A stretch of 64,000 nt of DNA from NCBI GenBank assembly GCA_022316685.1, contig JAKJHU010000765.1:58969-122968 (forward strand). Reading direction: 5' to 3'. The position numbers were made by a program, and so were the translations under genes. Under the pieces are notes generated by a model. It made no database searches. It was not told the origin of the DNA and worked only from the letters and a program-made list of their open reading frames with translations. The number at the start of each line of letters is the position of its first letter. Position 1 is the first letter of the stretch. Shown here piece by piece: positions 58,263-64,000 of the stretch. This stretch comes from Progne subis subis (lineage: Eukaryota; Chordata; Aves; Passeriformes; Hirundinidae).

Positions 58263-59425
58263 AAATCACCCAAAAGGGTCTGAAATCTCCGGCACCGAGA
58301 CCGAGATCAGCACCAGAACCGACACCAGACACCGAGAACTGAGACCGAGCACCTGGAACCGAGACCGGCACCGCTCTGGAACGGCACGGGGACTGAGACC
58401 GAGACCAAACCCTGGCACCAGAAGCGGTGCAGGGACCAAGAGTGACACCAAGAGCGACACTGGGACCGGCACCGGGAATGCTTTGGAACCGGCACCGGCG
58501 GCGGGAGCGCTCCAGGACTGCTCCAGGACTGCGGCCAGAACCGAGACCGGGAGCAGGCCAGGACTGAGACCAAGAGCGGCACCGGAAACCAGCACCGAGA
58601 CTGGAAACTGCTCTGGGACCGAGACTGAGATTGGCACTGGGAGCACTCCGGGACCAAGACCGGCACCGGCTCCGGTACCGGGAACGCTCCGAGACCGAGT
58701 CCGAGACGGAGATCGAGACCAGGAGTGGAAAGGGAACCGGCACCGGCACCAAGAATGGCACCGCTCCGGGATCGAGATCGACACCGGGACCGGAATCAGC
58801 ACTGGGAGCGCTCCGGGACTGAGACTTGAGACTGGAGGCGGCACCGGGACGGGGATCGGACCCCGAATCGCTCCGGATTGGCTCCAGGATCGCTCCGGAC
58901 CGCCGCGTTCGCTCCGGGCAGTTTTGGCCGCACACCCGGGCGGGACTGGGAGGGAGCCCTGGGCCGGGCGGGACCGCCTCGGTTCGCGTCGTTCCGGTGC
59001 AGCCATCCCGCTCCATTATGATCCCAGTTTGTATGATCCCAGTCTCTGTGGTTCTGATCCATGCGCTGCCAGCCTGTGAAATCCCAGTCCGTGTGATCCC
59101 AGTGTGTACAATCCCAGCCTACAAGGTGCCAGTCCGCATGATCCCAGTCTGTCTGGTCCTGCATGGCACACACTCCAGGGCTGCCAGGCTCGGTGCCAGG
59201 CCCGGTTTCAGTCCCGGCCTCAGTCTGGGTCTCGGATCAGTGCCGGTCCCAGTGTCGGTACCACTGCCTGTCTTGGTCCCGGAGTGCTCCCAGTGCCAAT
59301 CTCATTCTCGGTCCCAGTACCAGAGCGGTGCCAGGCTCGGATCCGGTGTTGGTCAGAGTCTCGGTGTTGGTGCCGGTTCTGGTGCTGATTATGGTCTCAA
59401 TCTCAAGTCTCAGTCTCGATTAGGG
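58263..59425. repeat. Hexamer and WD minisatellites, copy P5
   Basis: Hexamer 58270-59000, WD array 59005-59170, hexamer 59171-59425. Same order as P1. Confidence 0.8.
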
Positions 59426-60125
59426 AGACTTTTAGGCCAGTTTGGGTGATTTTAGGAAAACTGGGACTATTTTAGTAGGATTTTAGCAACCTTTGGATGA
59501 TTTCTGGCCAAATCTAGGCAGGTTTAGAGTGGATTTCAGGTAATTTTAGGATTATTTAATCCCATTTGAGTGATTTTAGGCAAAATCTGGTGGGGTTTAA
59601 TCCCATTTATGGTGATTTTTGGATAAGCAGGGCAGTTGTAGTGTGGATTTTAGATCATTTTAGATGAATTGAGGCCTATTTACTTGGGGTTTCGCCCCAT
59701 TTGGGTGATTTTAGGCCAAATCTGGTGGGTTTTACAGTGGACATCTGGTCCCTTTGGGTGATTTTAAGCCAAACCAGGTATTTTCAGGGTGGATTTTATG
59801 CCCTTGGGTGAGATTTAGGGATGATTTGAGGGCATTTTTGCATGGGTTTTCAACCAGTTTGGGCAATTTTATGCCTCCTTGGTTGGATTTTAGACCCCTT
59901 TGGATGATTTTACCACTATTCAGCTGACTTAAGGCCAAATCATGGATTTAGGGTGGATTTTAGGCCCCTCTGTTATTGAAGTCTACTTTGTGGTGATTGC
60001 AAGCCTCTTTGGGTGATTTGAAACCAAACCTGGTTGGGTTTAGGGTGGATTTTTGGTCCCTCTGGGCAATTTTTTAGACCCTTTTGTGTGATCCTTAGCT
60101 ATGAAAACCGCCTAAAACGGACCCT
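59426..60125. repeat. GATTTTAGG array
   Basis: Mirror of 8641-9310. It contains the intact version of the sequence that the LTR at 2830 interrupts in copy P1. Confidence 0.8.
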
Positions 60126-60440
60126 TTTAGGACCATGCGTTGCCTTGGCCGCACTTTTCTCCCCTCAGAATTCCTGCCCTGTCCCTCACCCCGCCCCTTT
60201 CCCCTCACAGTTCCCGCCCTTCCTTGACCCCGCCCCTTTCCCCTCACAGTTCCCGCCCTTTCCTTGACCCCTTTCCCCTCACAGTTCGGGGTTCAGAACG
60301 GGGCAGGAGGAGATGGGGGGAGGAAGAGGCGGAGCGGCAGCAGGAGGAGAACAGGAGAGGAGGAATCCGGCGGCTCCAGCGCTCCCTGAACCCGCAGCAC
60401 GCTCTGGAGCATCGTCCACCATTCCGCAGGTGCCCCCCGG
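60126..60440. promoter_or_regulatory. CpG promoter-like block with 40-bp GC-box repeat (2-3 copies)
   Basis: Mirror of 8401-8640. The last unit has a 10-bp deletion near 60270. Confidence 0.6.
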
Positions 60441-60890
60441 GAAGGGGGAGCTGTCCCCAAATATCCCGTGGCAGGGTCCCTGGGCTTTGGGTTTTTGTGG
60501 GGGGATATTTAGACCTTGAAGGGATCCAAAGCTGATCCGCAGATGGCCCTCAGGAAGACATCAGGAGCTCCCCGGGATGTGTTTTTGGGGGGTCCCGTTG
60601 GCGGCAGAGCATGGTGGGGGACAGGGGGATGCGGTTGGGCTTCCCGGGCCAGGCCTTCTGAGCTCTGAGACTGGTGGGGGGACACCGGGTTTGGGGAACC
60701 CCAGGAGAGCCACAGCTTCCCTAAATGGGACCCTGGAGAAAGGAGAGCCCCAGAAGCACAAAGCAGGGAGCCCGAAACGGGGGGGAGCCCTGGGATTGCC
60801 GGGACCCCGGCAGGGGCTGCTGGGGCTGGAGGGGTGGGATGGCCGGGAAAGGGGTTTGGGGGTCTTGGTGCTGGAAGTGGCTGCTCCCAG
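60441..60890. other. GC-rich module R, right-arm copy
   Basis: Mirror of 7906-8400. No gene is supported. Confidence 0.6.
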
Positions 60891-62060
60891 TATGTGCCCA
60901 GTTACCCCTGCTGTGTGGTTCGACTTCCCTCGGCACTCCCAATATGAGCCCAGTCACTCCCAGTATGGGCCTGGTCGCTTCCTCTCATTCCTTCTCATTC
61001 CTTGTCATTCCATATTGTGATTTCATTTACTCCCAGCACAGTCCCAGTTGCTCTCAGGTACTCCCACATTCATCCAGTGTGTTCCCAGTTCTCCCAGTTG
61101 CCCCAAGCATAGTCCTAGGCACTCCCAGGAGATCCCAGTCTCTCCCAGCAGGGCCCCAGTCACTCCCACTTGCTCCCAGTGTCCCTAGCATGGTCCCAGT
61201 TTCCCCCAGCACATAGCCAGTCTCTCCCAGGTTCATCCCAGTCACCATCCCTATGGTCTCAGACACTCCCAGTATATCCCAGTGTCCCTGGACATTCTCA
61301 TAGTCATTCCCAGGCACTCCCACTTACCTCAGTGTTGTTCCCATGTCCCCAGTTTTATGCCCATTGTTCCCAGTTCCTCCCCGTGTGTCCCCACTTGGCT
61401 GCCACCATGGGCCTGATATCTCCCAGTAACCCCCAGTCAGGGTCCACTGACACCCACTCTAATCCCAGTATGATTGTAGTTACTCCCAGTGTGAAGCCAG
61501 TCACTTGCAGCCTAATTCCAGTCACTCCCAGTGTGATGCCAGTTGCTCTCTTTCAATGTCAGCAGGACCCCAGTAGCCTCCAGTATGATCCCAGTCACTC
61601 CCTGTCTCTCCCAGTACATCCCAGTCACCCCCAGCATGCTCCCAGTCACTCCACCTCCTCCCAGTGTCTCTTCATCATGATTCCAGTTGCTCACAATAAA
61701 CTTCTATTGAATCCCAGTATGATTCCCATCACGCTTAGTTGATCCCAGTTCTCCCCAGCATGGACCCAGCTGTTCCCATGGTTATCCTGGTATGATCCCA
61801 TTTGCCCAGCATAGTTCCACTTGTTCCCAGTTCCTGCCAGTATGATCCCAGTGTCCCCTGAATAGTCCCAGTCCCTCTCAGCATGGTCCCAGTCACGCCC
61901 AGTTGCCCCCAGTGTAGATCCAGTCACTCCCAGTTTACTGTAGCATGGTCCCAGTCACTCCCAGCATGGTCCCAGCTGTTCCCAGTGTTTGTTCAGTCCC
62001 CCCAGTATGGTTCCAGACCCTCCCAGTATATCCCAGTTGCACTCAGCATGTTCATCACCT
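60891..62060. repeat. CCCAGT minisatellite
   Basis: Mirror of 6690-7905, of similar length. Confidence 0.85.
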
Positions 62061-62187
62061 CTTGAAGTGGGTGTACACCCACCCCACACCTTTTCACCTT
62101 TCTTTGTTGAACATTAGAACAGGAACAAAATGTGTGTTTTGGAGCAAAAGGAATCAGGTGAAACTTTAAACTGCCCATATGTTTTAC

Positions 62188-62275
62188 CATCACTCAGGGT
62201 CTGCTGCTGCTGAAGGGCCTCTTTATCCAGTGAGGGCTTGAAGAGCCTCTTCTGGATGAGGCTTTTCATGTTTAT
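62188..62275 (-). CDS. Candidate internal exon, unknown gene, right-arm copy (open)
   Basis: An 88-bp block with acceptor (ccttctttcctctcag) and donor (gatg|gtaaaa) on the minus strand. One frame is open throughout: I-N-M-K-S-L-I-Q-K-R-L-F-K-P-S-L-D-K-E, then A-L, four Q, T-L-S-D. Basic, then acidic and Q-rich. I do not recognise the family. The left-arm copy has one extra base. Whether it is transcribed is not shown by the sequence. Confidence 0.4.
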
Positions 62276-62690
62276 CTGAGAGGAAAGAAGGTTTAACTCC
62301 TGTTAGCCAAATCAGTTAGTCCAAGTGACTTGCTTTTAGTTTTAGAAAATTGCTGTTGACTTTAAGAGGAGTTGGCATGAGTGACATCTGAAAGGTGGCT
62401 GTTAGTAATTTTTAGCATGAAAATGCTCTGTTGAAATGCTGTAACTGAATGGTAGGATTTTTGGGAGAAAAATATCTTGATGCTTGTCTTTTTCTTTGGA
62501 GGGTAAAAACAGCATGTAAATGATGATGAGCTTTACGCAGAAAACATGTTCAAATTAAATGACATTTTTGAATATCACATAGCATTATATTGTAACTTCA
62601 ATGCACACCTGCAAAGAAGAGAGTTTACTACAGTTACTAAACTGTTGAGAGTATTAAAAACAGTATTAGAACGGATATTTGTTTTAATGG
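62276..62690. other. AT-rich intron-like sequence, right-arm copy
   Basis: Mirror of 6030-6480, with scattered differences. No gene is seen. Confidence 0.5.
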
Positions 62691-62693
62691 TGA

Positions 62694-62837
62694 CTATTTG
62701 TTGTGTCCGATTGTTGAAAGCATAATTCTGTGGTGAGTCCTTTCTGGGTTTTTCTGCCTGTTGACCATCTGCATTCCCACGGGCAGTGGGCTGTGGCAGC
62801 GTGGCTGGGAGGGACGCCCGCCGCTCCCCGCGGCCAT
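62694..62837 (-). CDS. Candidate first coding exon, right-arm copy (47 residues)
   Basis: Minus-strand ATG at 62837 in the context caggATGGCCG. The frame reads M-A-A-G-S-G-G-R-P-S-Q-P-R-C and ends T-I-G-H-N-K. It is preceded by CpG-rich sequence and, about 215 bp upstream, 'gtatttaaacc'. No family is recognised. It is either a first exon whose donor I cannot place or a chance frame. Confidence 0.35.
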   Translation of the reverse strand: MAAGSGGRPSQPRCHSPLPVGMQMVNRQKNPERTHHRIMLSTIGHNK

Positions 62838-63034
62838 CCTGCCCGTGCTCTGCTCTCCGGTCCCGGTGTGGGGGGCGCGGCGCTGCTCGGGGCCCCTCAG
62901 GATGGGGTTACGTGGGAAGCGCAGAATAAGGACTTTACAATTAGAAATTGTACAGCAGGTGTGTTTTCTGTCCAGCTGGGACACACGGGGGGATGTCTCC
63001 TCCAAAGCGTGCGTCCCTGGTCAGAGCAAGGTCC

Positions 63035-63110
63035 AGGTTTAAATACACATTGATCCCACAAACCCACACCTCCCCACCCGCCCATTCCCCGCCTTCTCTC
63101 GCTTTGTATT
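63035..63110 (-). promoter_or_regulatory. TATA-type promoter candidate, right-arm copy
   Basis: Mirror of 5664-5730: minus-strand 'gtatttaaacc' (near 63043) and GC box (near 63080). Confidence 0.4.
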
Positions 63111-64000
63111 CTAATTAGCTGTCACAGCTCCTGGTGCTCCTGAGCTGGGCTCTTGGGAGGAAGGCCGATGTCTTCCTCAGGTTGATCTTCGCTTCTGGGC
63201 AGGCACAGTGGAGCTTTGGCTCTTTTTCAGGTCACTTTGCGCTTGCCAAAAATTAGGAGCTTGATTTTGCTGGATTCAAGCCACAAAGTTCTGCTTTGTC
63301 TATTTGTGACAAATCCCTAGGTCCCGCTTTGCTGAGTTCCAACATTATACATCTTACCTGTATGACTTCTACTCAGTAACTACCTAACAACCAGGCTTAA
63401 TAGCGAATCTTCTATGTGTTCTCAGTACAAGCTGTTTCTCTACTTCTACAAATCACCAAAAGCTGCTTCTAAAATCTTGTATTTTTATATTCATAAACAT
63501 CCTCCGTATCACGTGTAGTTAGGTTTTTCTCTAGTACAGTCTCAGCGTACGAGGGCCCGCAGCAGACGGGAGCTGGGGCTGTTGTAGGAGCGGTGGCAGT
63601 GGCTGGTAGGGCTTTCCCAGCTTACAAGATGTTGGCCACGCTTTACCGGGTGAATTTTGCTGTGCTGGGGGAGGCAGGGAACGCGGTGCCGCTTCTGTTG
63701 TGCTTTGTAGTTGCCTGAGGCTTCGCACGCTCCCCTCTCTCGCCGTCTCTGTCGCTGCTGCTGCGCTTTCGCAGAGGCTGGGCTGAGAGGGGGCACGCCG
63801 CTAGGAAGGGTCTCCCCGGCCCCGACCACCCGCCCCACTCGGCTCTGCCTGAGGCCACATGGTGCGGGGCAGCAGCAGCATTTTGGGATATTGTCAGGGT
63901 CCCCTCTTGGAGTCATGCACCCCCCACTCCCGAGTCAGCATTTCTGTATAAGGAAAAGGGGTTCAGTTGACCTGAAACATAAAAGGAAACCAAACTAGAA
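63111..64000. other. Unique sequence, right-arm copy, running off the window
   Basis: Mirror of 4755-5660, including the CpG-rich block (63530-63900). The pairing continues to the last base, so the arm boundary is not reached. No gene is recognised. Confidence 0.5.

Overview
The window reads as nuclear DNA of a bird, most likely a songbird. The evidence is a C2H2 zinc-finger gene family with the N-terminal exon layout I associate with passerine expansions, CR1-type LINE 3' ends, a gammaretrovirus-like endogenous retrovirus (ERV), and GC-rich sequence crowded with minisatellites. That density suggests a microchromosome, a W-linked segment or another ampliconic region. I see no bacterial genes, no CRISPR array and no RNA gene. 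Most long open frames here are repeats whose period is a multiple of 3, not genes.

The layout is modular and duplicated. A large imperfect inverted repeat has its left arm at about 4755-25260 and its right arm at about 43899-64000 (continuing off the window), around an 18.6 kb loop. Paired positions add up to about 68,700. The loop holds a second direct copy of most of the 9300-21000 unit. Each unit carries, in order: CCTAAAATC-type repeats; a hexamer (GGTNYY) minisatellite; a CpG promoter with the first exon of a RAB4-like gene; a CTAG-rich intron repeat; a RAB4-like P-loop exon; T-rich repeats; another hexamer array; a conserved block with a minus-strand poly(A) signal; a CCCAGT minisatellite; a zinc-finger gene; an ERV LTR; a 15-bp 'WD' minisatellite; a GA-rich array; and a second CpG promoter.

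Unit I is about 8640-21300 with ZNF copy 1. Unit II is about 24000-42174 with ZNF copy 2. Unit III is the inverted right arm, about 47300-60100 read backwards, with ZNF copy 4. A truncated ZNF copy 3 lies at the inner edge of the right arm. Only ZNF copy 1 is close to intact: 11 fingers, with a 1-bp deletion cutting off a twelfth. The ERV lies at the same site in all three units, as an internally decayed provirus in unit II (31316-38452) and as solo LTRs in units I and III.

Outside the units, 1-2829 is an inverted copy of the RAB4 promoter module, 2830-3382 is a probable solo LTR, and 4755-6600 (mirrored at 62160-64000) holds the least repetitive sequence, including a promoter-like start and an unrecognised exon candidate. 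The main interest is the amplified RAB4 5' gene fragment, the comparison of provirus and solo LTRs at duplicated sites, and two LTRs placed exactly at module breakpoints.
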